In this document: one piece after another, positions 6,022 to 13,514 of the stretch
Layout of the letters: each line of letters starts with the position of its first letter
Numbering within the stretch: the first letter of the stretch is position 1
Origin: a virus
Direction: 5' to 3' (one strand)
Length of the DNA stretch: 37,654 bases
Virus record (IMG/VR): IMGVR_UViG_3300014711_000004
Coordinates: 1-37,654 of that record
Notes under the pieces: model-generated
What the model was told of the DNA's origin: nothing
What the model saw: only the letters and a program-made list of their open reading frames with translations
The model's database searches: none
Program-made: the position numbers and the translations under genes

Positions 6022-8064
6022 GTGGCGAGCAACGTGGCCAAGATCGCGCCGCAAGTGGCCGACATTCACGCCCCCGCACCGCTGCGCGATCTGCCGATCT
6101 GGCTGACGTGGCGGTTCGAAGGCAACCTCGACGGCGGCAAGCCCTTGAAGGTGCCCTACTATTCGTTCGGCGGACGCCGGGCGGGACGGCAGGGCGCGCC
6201 AGAGGACCGCGCCAAGCTGACGACGTTCGCCGTGGCCAAGGCCGAGGCGGCGAAGCGCGGCATGGACGGCGTCGGTTTCGCAGCCCTCGACGGCAACGGT
6301 ATCTGCGCGCTGGACTTCGACCACTGCGTCCGCGACGGCGTGGTCGATCCGGAGGTGCTGAAAGCCATCGGCGCGACCTACGCCGAGTATAGCCCCAGCG
6401 GCACCGGCGTGCGTGCCATCGTGCGCGGCGACTTCGGCAATCGCAAGTCGCACGCGACCGCCGTGGACTATGGCTTCGAGACGTTTTCCTCGTCCGGCTT
6501 CGTGACCATCACCGGCAACATCCTGCCGCACGTCGATCTGGTCGGGCTGGAAGACACGCTGGGCGCACCGACGCCGGAGCTGACGCAGCTGTGCGAGCGC
6601 CGCTTCGGCAGCGCCGCGCCCAAGGCGGGCGATCCGAGCGACTTCATGGCGGGGCGCGAGCCAAAGCTGGGCCTCACGCCGGAGCGTATGGCCGAGCTGG
6701 TCAGCAGCCTCGATCCGGACGTCGGCCGCGACGACTGGATCAAGGTCGGTATGGCCATCCACCACGAGACGGACGGCAGCGACGACGGCTTCCTGCTGTG
6801 GGATAGCTGGTCGGCCACCGGCTACAAGTACCCGAGCGAGGAAGCCCTGCGCGGCCAGTGGGATAGCTTCGAGCGCCGCAAGGGGCTGGGCCAGAAGCAG
6901 GTCACTATGGCCACCGTGATCCGGATGGCGCAGGAAGCCGCCAAGGTGCCGGCGACGGTCGACAGTATCGCCGCCCGCGCGGACAGTCTGCTCGAGGGGC
7001 ACGAGCCCACCGGCGGCGCGCGCACGCCGGACGGCTGGGAAGGCAAGTTCCCCGTGCATTCGGCACTGGCCGCGACGCGCGCCAAGCCGACCGAATGGCT
7101 GATTAAGGGCGTCCTGCCGGCGGCCGATCTGTGCGCCGTCTACGGCGGTTCGGGCTCGGGCAAGACGTTCGTCGTTCTGGACATGGCTGCGGCCATCGCC
7201 ACCGGCACGCCGTGGCGCGGCCACAAGACGCGCAAGGGCCGCGTTCTGGTTGTGGCGGCGGAAGGCGCGGGTGGCTTCGGTAACCGCGTGCAGGCGCTGT
7301 GCTCGCATATCGGCGTGCCCGCCGACCAGCTCGACATCGGTCTCATCACCGTACCGCCGAACATCCTCGAGGACGATGACATCGCCGAGCTGGTGGCGTC
7401 GATCAAGGCCGTCGGCGAAGTGTCGGTCATCGTCATCGACACGCTGGCGCAGGTGACCCCCGGCGCGAACGAGAACACGTCGGAGGACATGGGCAAGGCG
7501 CTGGTACACTGCCGCGTCATCAGCACCGCCACCGGCGCGACCGTGCTGCTGGTTCACCACTCGGGCAAGGACGCCACGCGCGGGGCGCGCGGCTGGTCCG
7601 GCTTCAAGGCCGCGATGGACGCTGAAATCGAGGTCATCCGCCACGAGGACAGCCCTATCCGCGAGATTGCCGTACGCAAGCAGAAGGACGGCTCCGACGG
7701 CGCGCGCTGGGGCTTCAAGCTGGATACCGTCATGCTCGGGCTTGACGCCGACGGCGATCCGATAACGTCGTGCGTGGTGACGCCGGTCGACGAGGTGCCG
7801 AAGCCTGCGGCGAAGGAAGGCAAGGGCGTGAAGCGCAGGGGCACCGTCGAGACGCACATCCTCGAGGTGATGGAGCTGTTCGGCCCCAACGACGTCGTGA
7901 CGACCGAGCACCTTATCAGCAAGGCCGTCGAGCTGATGCCCAAGCCGGAAGAGGGCAAGCGGGACACCCGCCGGCAGATGGTGGCGCGTGCGCTGCACTC
8001 GATCAGCCGCGAGAAGGACGGGCCGCTCAAGGTCGACGGTGGGATCATCGTTTTCTACGAGTGA
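6022..8064 (+). CDS. Bifunctional primase-polymerase / RecA-like helicase
   Basis: 680 aa, GTG start 8 nt after the previous stop behind AGGGGC. Three parts: (1) an archaeo-eukaryotic primase-polymerase domain (about 15-200) with the catalytic D98-F-D100-H and the SPSGTGVRAIV motif; (2) a PriCT-2-type linker (about 230-285, VGRDDWIKVGMAIH and WDSWSATGYKY); (3) a RecA/RepA-like hexameric helicase ATPase with Walker A GGSGSGKT (375-382), Walker B VIVID (469-473) and LLVHHSGK. The C-terminus (about 600-680) looks like a winged helix. It would prime and unwind DNA at the phage fork. It is the central initiator of the replication cassette. Confidence 0.9.
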   Translation: MASNVAKIAPQVADIHAPAPLRDLPIWLTWRFEGNLDGGKPLKVPYYSFGGRRAGRQGAPEDRAKLTTFAVAKAEAAKRGMDGVGFAALDGNGICALDFDHCVRDGVVDPEVLKAIGATYAEYSPSGTGVRAIVRGDFGNRKSHATAVDYGFETFSSSGFVTITGNILPHVDLVGLEDTLGAPTPELTQLCERRFGSAAPKAGDPSDFMAGREPKLGLTPERMAELVSSLDPDVGRDDWIKVGMAIHHETDGSDDGFLLWDSWSATGYKYPSEEALRGQWDSFERRKGLGQKQVTMATVIRMAQEAAKVPATVDSIAARADSLLEGHEPTGGARTPDGWEGKFPVHSALAATRAKPTEWLIKGVLPAADLCAVYGGSGSGKTFVVLDMAAAIATGTPWRGHKTRKGRVLVVAAEGAGGFGNRVQALCSHIGVPADQLDIGLITVPPNILEDDDIAELVASIKAVGEVSVIVIDTLAQVTPGANENTSEDMGKALVHCRVISTATGATVLLVHHSGKDATRGARGWSGFKAAMDAEIEVIRHEDSPIREIAVRKQKDGSDGARWGFKLDTVMLGLDADGDPITSCVVTPVDEVPKPAAKEGKGVKRRGTVETHILEVMELFGPNDVVTTEHLISKAVELMPKPEEGKRDTRRQMVARALHSISREKDGPLKVDGGIIVFYE

Positions 8065-8067
8065 CCA

Positions 8068-8093
8068 CCTATTTGCAGTTTTTTGCAAATAGG
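8068..8093. repeat. Perfect 10-bp inverted repeat
   Basis: CCTATTTGCA (8068-8077) and TGCAAATAGG (8084-8093) are exact inverse complements around GTTTTT. It starts 4 nt after the primase-helicase stop. It could be a weak terminator or, since its right arm supplies the first TTGCA half of leader module 4, an operator. Confidence 0.75.
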
Positions 8094-8127
8094 GGCTTGC
8101 AATCTGGTGATTGCACGCCCATATAGG
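8083..8127 (+). promoter_or_regulatory. Leader module 4: TTGCA pair plus second inverted repeat
   Basis: TTGCAAATAGGGGCTTGCAA repeats the TTGCA pair at 14-nt spacing, as in module 3. With TTGCAA (8097-8102) as -35, CATATA at 17 nt or TATAGG at 19 nt would be the -10. A second inverted repeat, TGCAATC (8098-8104) and GATTGCA (8109-8115), overlaps the -35. A 47-nt leader with CAACAAC and a GAGGAGAAG ribosome site follows. Confidence 0.5.
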
Positions 8128-8174
8128 TTCTACCAACAACGGGGACAGCAACCCCCACAACGAGGAGAAGTCAC

Positions 8175-8483
8175 ATGGCATCTGTCGCCACCATCACCCC
8201 CATCTCGCCGGTCGACCGGCTGGGCGAGGTCAAGGCCGAAATCGCTCGGCTGACCGAAATCGCCAAGTTCTTGGAAGCCGAAATCGCTATCGCCGGTGCC
8301 GGCGTGTACGAAGGCGACGCCTTCCGCGCCGCCGTCTCGGTCGTCGCCGACACCAAGACGCTCGATGCCAAGGCCGCCGAAACCAAGCTGCGCTCGATGG
8401 GCGTGGACGGCCGCTGGTTCAGCAAGAACATGAAGACCCGTCGCGGCTACACCAGCGTCCGCGTCACTGAGCGGAAGGCCTGA
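8175..8483 (+). CDS. Hypothetical replication-cassette protein
   Basis: 102 aa with ribosome site GAGGAGAAGTCAC, first gene behind leader module 4. Residues 14-45 form a probable helix (RLGEVKAEIARLTEIAKFLE). The second half, VDGRWFSKNMKTRRGYTSVR, is strand-like and basic. It might bind DNA in the replication cassette, but I recognise no family. An identical architecture of helix plus basic tail occurs in several small phage proteins. Confidence 0.7.
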   Translation: MASVATITPISPVDRLGEVKAEIARLTEIAKFLEAEIAIAGAGVYEGDAFRAAVSVVADTKTLDAKAAETKLRSMGVDGRWFSKNMKTRRGYTSVRVTERKA

Positions 8484-8486
8484 GCC

Positions 8487-8663
8487 ATGCTCGGCATTCT
8501 GGCAGCCGAGTTCACGCAGCGGAGCGCCACTCGCTCCGCTGTGCTGACCATCAACCGCATCATCGACGGCCGTCGCTGGAAGGTGATCGGCTTCAACGTC
8601 GCCAGCAAGCGGGAAGCCCGCCAGCTGGCCAAGCAGTACGGCGCGAAGCCGTGGAATTTCTGA
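8487..8663 (+). CDS. Small basic protein
   Basis: 58 aa, starting 4 nt after the previous stop with GGAAGGCCTGAGCC upstream. It reads MLGILAAEFTQRSATRSAVL, then IIDGRRWKVIGFNVASK and REARQLAKQYGAKPW. The basic, beta-plus-helix make-up suggests nucleic acid binding. No family recognised. A perfect 9-bp hairpin (AGCGGAGCG, CCACT loop, CGCTCCGCT; 8518-8540) lies 31 nt into the gene. Confidence 0.65.
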   Translation: MLGILAAEFTQRSATRSAVLTINRIIDGRRWKVIGFNVASKREARQLAKQYGAKPWNF

Positions 8664-8676
8664 GGAGGAGGAGACA

Positions 8677-8823
8677 ATGCAAAAAGACCGCGACTATTGG
8701 CGCTGCAAGAGCAACACTGATCTGATCGAAGCCGCCAAGTACGAGCCGAGCATCGAGCTGTGCATCGCGCTGGCCGAGCGGCTTAAGGAAGAGACATCCC
8801 CAACGCGCTACGAGGAGTATTGA
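8677..8823 (+). CDS. Very small helical protein
   Basis: 48 aa with a near-consensus ribosome site (GGAGGAGGAGA) 7 nt upstream. The sequence MQKDRDYWRCKSNTDLIEAA, then IELCIALAERLKEE, is a helical hairpin with two cysteines. No family recognised. The strong ribosome site and consistent codon use support it being real, despite its length. Confidence 0.65.
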   Translation: MQKDRDYWRCKSNTDLIEAAKYEPSIELCIALAERLKEETSPTRYEEY

Positions 8824-8826
8824 GAC

Positions 8827-9315
8827 ATGATTAAGATCGAAGTTACCGGCGGCAGCATCCCCGAAGTGGCGGACAAGCTGCTCGCCATCGGGCGCAGCCT
8901 CATGGGCATTGCCGTCGTGCAGGCCAGCACCGGCGCAGAAGTGACCGTCACGCCGGTTGAGCCGGCAGAGCAGGCCGCACCGAAGCGCACGCGCCGCAAG
9001 GCGACCGATCCGGTGCCGACTGCCGAGGCCGCACCGGTGGGGGAGCCTGCGACCGCTGCCACGGAGGAGGCCTCCACGCCGGATACTTCTGCGAGTGCCC
9101 CGTCGGACAGCGCCGATACTGGCAGCTCCTCGGCGACTGACGCTCCCGCCATCGACTTCACGGCGGACGTGATGCCTGCCGTCCTGCGGGCGGTTGAGCA
9201 GCATGGCCGCGAGGCTGTCGAGGCGGTGCTGACCGAGTTTGGTGTCGGCCGCGCATCGCAGCTGCCGGAGGCGCAGTGGGGCGAGTTCATCACCCGCATC
9301 GAGGACATTGGTTGA
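8827..9315 (+). CDS. Two-domain protein with disordered linker
   Basis: 162 aa. An N-terminal segment (residues 1-45, MIKIEVTGGSIPEVADKLLA) is followed by an Ala/Pro/Thr/Ser-rich linker with a basic patch KRTRRK (about 46-110). A C-terminal helical domain follows (VMPAVLRAVEQHGREAVEAV, then LTEFGVGRASQLPEAQWGEF). Proteins of this build accompany replication genes in other phages, with the linker varying in length. A role in binding ssDNA or tethering a replication protein is a guess. Its stop shares one base with the DUF2800 start. Confidence 0.65.
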   Translation: MIKIEVTGGSIPEVADKLLAIGRSLMGIAVVQASTGAEVTVTPVEPAEQAAPKRTRRKATDPVPTAEAAPVGEPATAATEEASTPDTSASAPSDSADTGSSSATDAPAIDFTADVMPAVLRAVEQHGREAVEAVLTEFGVGRASQLPEAQWGEFITRIEDIG

Positions 9316-10547
9316 TGGCTGCTCATGCCACGCTTGGGCCTTCCGGCGCGCACCGCTGGATGCCCTGCCCCGGCAGCATTGTGTTGGAGGAGCCGTTCCC
9401 GAACGGCTCCACCATCTTCGCTGACGAGGGCACTGCCGCGCACGAGCTTGCTGCGCGGGTGCTGCTGGGTGGCGGTAAGGCCATCGACCATATCGGCGCG
9501 AAGATCGAAGTCGGCGACAACACGTTCACTGTTGACATCGACATGGCGAAGCACGTGCAGGACTACGTCAATCTGGTACGGCAGGAGGCGGCCGGCGGCG
9601 AGTTGCTGGTAGAGCAGCGGCTGCCGATCAGTCAGCTGACCGGCGAGGACGATGCAGGCGGCACTGCTGACGCGGTGATCCTCAACGTCGCCACGCGCGC
9701 GTTGAAGATCGTCGATCTGAAATATGGCATGGGCGTCAAGGTGGACGCGCTCGATAACCCTCAGCTGCAAATGTATGCGCTGGCGGCTACCGACCACTAC
9801 AGCCTGCTGGGCGACTTCGACGAAGTGTCCATGCTGATCCACCAGCCGCGCCTCAACCACGTGGGCGAGTTCCACGTCGCGACGGCGCAGCTTGAGGCGT
9901 TCCGAGGTGACGTGGCAGACGCCGCCGCGCGGGTGGACGAGGCCACCGCGCAGCATGGCGTCATGCCGAAGGCTGAGTGGGCCGAGGCCTACTTGCAGCC
10001 GGGCCAGAAGCAGTGCAAGTTCTGCCGCGCCAAGTCGGTATGCCCCGCGCTGCGGCGCGAGGTGGCGGATACCGTCGGCCGCGCCAGCGTGTCGGACTTC
10101 GCGAAGTTCATGCCGGTGGCCGTGACCGACACGACGGAAGCGGACTACCTGTCGCTCGCGATGGATAAGGTGGCGCTGATCGAGCTGTGGTGCAAGGCCG
10201 TCCGCGAGGAGACCGAGCGCCGCCTGCTGAACGGCAAGCCGGTTGCCGGCTACAAGCTGGTGCAGGGCCGGAAGGGCAACGCGCAGTGGACTGATGAAAC
10301 AGCTGTTGCAAAGCTGATGAAAAGCTTTAGACTGCGAAACGAGGAGATGTACGACTGGAAGCTGATTAGCCCGTCGCAAGCCAAGAAATTGCTAGGTAAT
10401 ACCCCGCGTCGCTGGGAGAAGCTGGACAAGCTGACTACGCGCTCTGCGGGCAAGCCATCTGTGGTTCACGCCACGGATAAGAGGGACGAGATGTCCTTCA
10501 AGTCGGCTGTGGATGATTTTCGCAGCCTTGTTAAAACTGAGAACTGA
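9315..10547 (+). CDS. DUF2800 nuclease (PD-(D/E)XK, probable Fe-S cluster)
   Basis: 410 aa, ATG at a TGATG junction. The start LGPSGAHRWMPCPGSI and FADEGTAAHELAARVLLGG is typical of the DUF2800 family. Nuclease motifs: GTAD (D119) and D134-L-K136-YG, then PQLQMYALA, as in RecB/Cas4-type PD-(D/E)XK enzymes. One cysteine near residue 18 plus a C-terminal CKFCRAKSVC match the four cysteines that hold an iron-sulphur cluster in AddB/Cas4-type nucleases. It probably acts as an exonuclease or recombination nuclease alongside the DUF2815 ssDNA-binding protein encoded next. A 22-nt hairpin (9389-9410) lies near its 5' end. Confidence 0.85.
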   Translation: MAAHATLGPSGAHRWMPCPGSIVLEEPFPNGSTIFADEGTAAHELAARVLLGGGKAIDHIGAKIEVGDNTFTVDIDMAKHVQDYVNLVRQEAAGGELLVEQRLPISQLTGEDDAGGTADAVILNVATRALKIVDLKYGMGVKVDALDNPQLQMYALAATDHYSLLGDFDEVSMLIHQPRLNHVGEFHVATAQLEAFRGDVADAAARVDEATAQHGVMPKAEWAEAYLQPGQKQCKFCRAKSVCPALRREVADTVGRASVSDFAKFMPVAVTDTTEADYLSLAMDKVALIELWCKAVREETERRLLNGKPVAGYKLVQGRKGNAQWTDETAVAKLMKSFRLRNEEMYDWKLISPSQAKKLLGNTPRRWEKLDKLTTRSAGKPSVVHATDKRDEMSFKSAVDDFRSLVKTEN

Positions 10548-10558
10548 GGACTGATAAT

Positions 10559-11137
10559 ATGCAGATCATGCTCGAAAACATCACGATGGCGTTCCCCGCG
10601 CTGGCTACCCCGCAGGCCTTCGGCGAAGGCGAACCGGCGTATGGCGCGAAGTTCCCCGTGAAGCCGAACAGCGATCATCACAAGACGATCAAGGCCGCGA
10701 TGCTGGCCGTGGCGAAGGAGAAGTGGGAAGACAAGGGCGAGGCGATCCTCGCCATGCTGGTGGAAGACGGCAAGGTCTGCTTCACCGAGAAGGTGTACAA
10801 GTCGAAGAAAACCGGCGAACCGTACGCCGGCTTCGAAGGCGCGCACTACCTGTCGGCCCGCAACGCAAGCACGCAGCCGACCGTCGTCAACCAGTACGGC
10901 GAAGAGCTGACCGCCAAGGGCGACATCGAGCGTCTGGCGTTCAGCGGTGCCGTCGTCCACGCCTCGCTTGACATTTGGGCGCAGGACAACAAGTGGGGCC
11001 GTCGCATCAACTGCACCCTTCGCGGTGTGATGACCACCGGCGAGGGCACCAACGTCGGCGGCGGCGCGGCTCCGGCATCGAGGGAAGACTTCGCTGCCTA
11101 CGCCAAGCCGAAGGCCAGCGCGGAAGACCTTCTGTGA
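10559..11137 (+). CDS. DUF2815 single-stranded DNA-binding protein
   Basis: 192 aa, family DUF2815, which is related to the T7 gp2.5-type ssDNA-binding fold. Recognisable parts: LENITMAFPALATPQAFGEG near the start, YGAKFPVKP, and GFEGAHYLSARNASTQPTVV in the middle. It ends in an acidic EDLL tail, as ssDNA-binding proteins use to recruit partners. It would protect ssDNA at the phage fork and work with DUF2800 and the polymerase. Ribosome site GAGGA lies 10 nt upstream. It overlaps the GapR gene by GTGA. Confidence 0.85.
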   Translation: MQIMLENITMAFPALATPQAFGEGEPAYGAKFPVKPNSDHHKTIKAAMLAVAKEKWEDKGEAILAMLVEDGKVCFTEKVYKSKKTGEPYAGFEGAHYLSARNASTQPTVVNQYGEELTAKGDIERLAFSGAVVHASLDIWAQDNKWGRRINCTLRGVMTTGEGTNVGGGAAPASREDFAAYAKPKASAEDLL

Positions 11138-11391
11138 GCGGCGCAGGACACAACAGCGGAGCCGATGATCGGCTCCGCCTCCTGATCGAGCGCGTCGAGC
11201 GCCTTGAGGAAGAGAAAAAGGCCATCGCGGATGACGTCAAGGACGTCTTCGCGGAAGCCAAGGCGGTCGGCTACGACGTCAAGACCATGCGGAAGATCAT
11301 TGCGCTGCGGAAGATGAAGCCGGACGACCGGCGGGAGCAGCAGATGATCCTCGAGACGTACGCGAATGCTCTTGGCCTCGATCTGATTTGA
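11134..11391 (+). CDS. gapR-like: GapR-family nucleoid protein (DUF2312)
   Basis: 85 aa from a GTG overlapping the DUF2815 stop. The sequence GAGHNSGADDRLRLLIERVE, RLEEEKKAIADDVKDVFAEA, KTMRKIIALRKM and EQQMILETYANALGLDL covers the whole DUF2312/GapR family. In Caulobacter, GapR forms a coiled-coil clamp on overtwisted DNA ahead of replication and aids topoisomerases. Full length for the family, with the conserved Lys/Arg in the second helix. Its place between the ssDNA-binding protein and the polymerase suggests it handles supercoiling ahead of the phage fork, or disturbs host GapR. Points to an alphaproteobacterial host. Confidence 0.88.
   Translation: MSGAGHNSGADDRLRLLIERVERLEEEKKAIADDVKDVFAEAKAVGYDVKTMRKIIALRKMKPDDRREQQMILETYANALGLDLI
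11156..11178. repeat. 23-bp near-perfect palindrome in the gapR-like gene
   Basis: GCGGAGCCGAT (11156-11166), one central G, then ATCGGCTCCGC (11168-11178) are exact inverse complements. It spans codons 8-15 (SGADDRLR) of the GapR-like gene. It could fold in mRNA near the start or be a protein-binding site. Confidence 0.8.
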
Positions 11392-11405
11392 GGCTATAGG
11401 CAACG

Positions 11406-11450
11406 GGATAGGGCGGCGGAAGTTGGGGCAACAGGCCCGCCGCCCTATCC
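11406..11450 (+). terminator. Strong hairpin after the gapR-like gene (probable terminator)
   Basis: GGATAGGGCGGCGG (11406-11419) pairs perfectly with CCGCCGCCCTATCC (11437-11450). The 17-nt loop can form an inner GTTG-GGG-CAAC stem. The following tract is TCCTCTTC, a poor U-run, so termination may be partial or the hairpin may act as an attenuator or mRNA processing site. Confidence 0.6.
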
Positions 11451-11533
11451 TCCTCTTCGGCGAGCCGCGCGCTGCGTTGCGGTTCTCCTCCCGCGTTGCT
11501 GATCTGCGGCGCGCGGCTCACCGAAGCGGAGGA
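11448..11533 (+). promoter_or_regulatory. Long inverted repeat covering the polymerase ribosome site
   Basis: The left arm 11448-11472 and right arm 11509-11533 pair at 23 of 25 positions: core CTTCGGcGAGCCGCGCGC with GCGCGCGGCTCaCCGAAG, and outer TCCTCC with GGAGGA. The outer pairs include the polymerase Shine-Dalgarno GGAGGA (11528-11533). The 36-nt loop holds GTTCTCCTCC (11482-11491), an exact complement of GGAGGAGAAC (11528-11537), giving an alternative or pseudoknot pairing that also hides the ribosome site. A translational operator for the polymerase is likely. Confidence 0.65.
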
Positions 11534-11540
11534 GAACGCT

Positions 11541-13502
11541 GTGAACACCCTGTTCCTTGATACCGAGACCTTCTCGGCCATACCCATCACGCATGGCGCG
11601 CACCGCTACGCCGAAGAGGCGGAAGTGATGCTCGTGCCGTATGCGTGGAACGACGAGCCGGTCGAGGTGTGGGATACTCAAGATCGGCCGCACTGGCGCA
11701 GCGAGCTGCAGCAGATGGTCGACCACGCCGACCGCGTCGTTATCCACAACAGCAACTTCGACCGCACCGTGCTGGCGCGCCACGCCGTCGTGATCCCCAT
11801 CGACAAGATCGACGACACGATGGTCATGGCGCTGATGCACAGCCTGCCGGCGGGCTTGGGCGCGCTGGGCGAGGCGACGGGCATCCCGCAGGACAAGGCG
11901 AAGGACAAGGACGGCAAGCGGCTGATCCACCTGTTCACGAAGCCGCTGCCGAAGAACCGCAAGCTGACCCGCGCCACCCGCGAGACGCACCCCGAGGATT
12001 GGCAGAAGTTCATCGGCTACGCCGCATCGGACATCGAGGCCATGCGCTACCTGTACAAGCGCCTGCCGCGCTGGAACTACACCGACGCCGAGCGGCAGCT
12101 GTGGGCCCTCGATCAGCGGATGAACGACCGAGGCATAGCGGTAGACAAGGCGCTGGCCGCTGCGGCTATCCGCGCCTTCGACCGCGCCGTGGCCGAGTTG
12201 GCGCGCCGCATCACTGCGCTGACCGAGGGCAAGGTGACATCAGCCACGCAGCGGCAGAAGCTGATCGACTATCTGCGCGATGACTGCGGCTTCCCCGTCG
12301 CTGATCTGACGAAGGGCACGCTGGACGCGCTGCTCAAGGGCGACTTGCCGCCGAAGGTGCGCGAGCTGCTGGAAATCCGCCGGCAGGCCGCCGCTACATC
12401 GCCCGCCAAGTACGGCGTGCTGCTCGACGCCGCGAACAGCGACGGCCGCCTGCGCGGCATCATTCAGTTCTGCGGTGCCGGTCGCACCGGACGCGACGCC
12501 GGACGCATCTTTCAGCCCCAGAACCTTCCGCGCCCCAGCATGAGCGGCGCGCAGATCGACGCGGGCATCGACGCGATGCTGCACGACTGCGAGGACTTGG
12601 TCTTCGACAACGTCAGCGAGCTGTGCTCAAGCGCCGTACGCAGCGCGCTGGTGGCTGCGCCGGGCAAGAAACTGGTGATCGCCGACCTTTCGAACATCGA
12701 AGGCCGCGTGGCCGCGTGGCTGGCCAACGAGGAGTGGAAGCTGCAGGCCTTCCGCGACTTCGACGCGGGGACCGGCCATGACTTGTACGTGCTCGCGTAC
12801 GCCCGCTCGTTCAACATCACCCCCGAAGAGGTCATCGCCAACAAGAAACACGGCGACGGCATGATGCGCCAGATCGGCAAGGTGCAGGAGCTGGCGCTGC
12901 AGTACCAAGGTGGCGCTGGCGCGTTCAACGCGATGGCCGCTGCTTATGGCGTCGTGCTGCCCGACGAACAGGTAGAAGAGATTGTCCGCGCGTGGCGGCG
13001 GGCGCAGCCCCGCATTCGTAACTTCTGGTACGATCTGGAAGCGGCCGTGCGCGCCTCGATCCGCGAGCCGGGCGCGATCCACGAAGTGGGGCCGCTGCGG
13101 ATGGCCGTCAACGCCGAGGGCTGGCTGCGGATCAAGCTGCCGAGCGGACGCTACCTGTCCTACCCAAACGCCTACATCGACGAGACTGGCAGCATCTGGT
13201 ACTCCGGCACGAACCAGTACACGAAGCAGTGGGGCTCGATCCAGAGCTATGGCGGCAAGTTCTTCGAGAACATCGTGCAGGCCGTGGCGCGCGACGTGTT
13301 CATGGATGGCGTGCGCCGCGCTGAGGCCGCAGGGTATCCGGTCTGCATTCGTGTACACGACGAGCTTGTATGCGAAACGCCGGATACCGATGACTTCACC
13401 CACGAGGGGCTGGCGCGGCTTATGGCGACCAACCCTTCGTGGTCTCTCGGATTGCCGCTGGCAGCGGCGGGCTTCACGACGTACCGATACAAAAAGGACT
13501 GA
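11541..13502 (+). CDS. polA-like: Family A DNA polymerase with 3'-5' exonuclease
   Basis: 653 aa. The GTG at 11541 is chosen because GGAGGAGAA ends 4-5 nt upstream and the protein then begins MNTLFLDTETFS, with exonuclease motif I D7-x-E9. Exo II is HNSNFDRTVL and exo III YAASDIEAMRYL. Polymerase motifs: A, D382-LSNIEGR (usual form DYSQIELR); B, R443-QIGK447 followed by ELALQYQGG; C, VHDE (605-608). All catalytic residues are present, so it should be the replicative polymerase with proofreading; no 5' nuclease domain. The length suits phage family A enzymes. Expression may be controlled by the hairpin at 11448-11533. Confidence 0.93.
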   Translation: MNTLFLDTETFSAIPITHGAHRYAEEAEVMLVPYAWNDEPVEVWDTQDRPHWRSELQQMVDHADRVVIHNSNFDRTVLARHAVVIPIDKIDDTMVMALMHSLPAGLGALGEATGIPQDKAKDKDGKRLIHLFTKPLPKNRKLTRATRETHPEDWQKFIGYAASDIEAMRYLYKRLPRWNYTDAERQLWALDQRMNDRGIAVDKALAAAAIRAFDRAVAELARRITALTEGKVTSATQRQKLIDYLRDDCGFPVADLTKGTLDALLKGDLPPKVRELLEIRRQAAATSPAKYGVLLDAANSDGRLRGIIQFCGAGRTGRDAGRIFQPQNLPRPSMSGAQIDAGIDAMLHDCEDLVFDNVSELCSSAVRSALVAAPGKKLVIADLSNIEGRVAAWLANEEWKLQAFRDFDAGTGHDLYVLAYARSFNITPEEVIANKKHGDGMMRQIGKVQELALQYQGGAGAFNAMAAAYGVVLPDEQVEEIVRAWRRAQPRIRNFWYDLEAAVRASIREPGAIHEVGPLRMAVNAEGWLRIKLPSGRYLSYPNAYIDETGSIWYSGTNQYTKQWGSIQSYGGKFFENIVQAVARDVFMDGVRRAEAAGYPVCIRVHDELVCETPDTDDFTHEGLARLMATNPSWSLGLPLAAAGFTTYRYKKD

Positions 13503-13514
13503 GGAGAAACATTT

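Noticed and set aside
5953-8181. 742-codon open frame on the - strand opposite the primase-helicase
   Set aside because: It is a shadow of the + strand gene in high-GC DNA: His/Arg/Ala-rich with no motif, no ribosome site, and the + strand has complete catalytic motifs.
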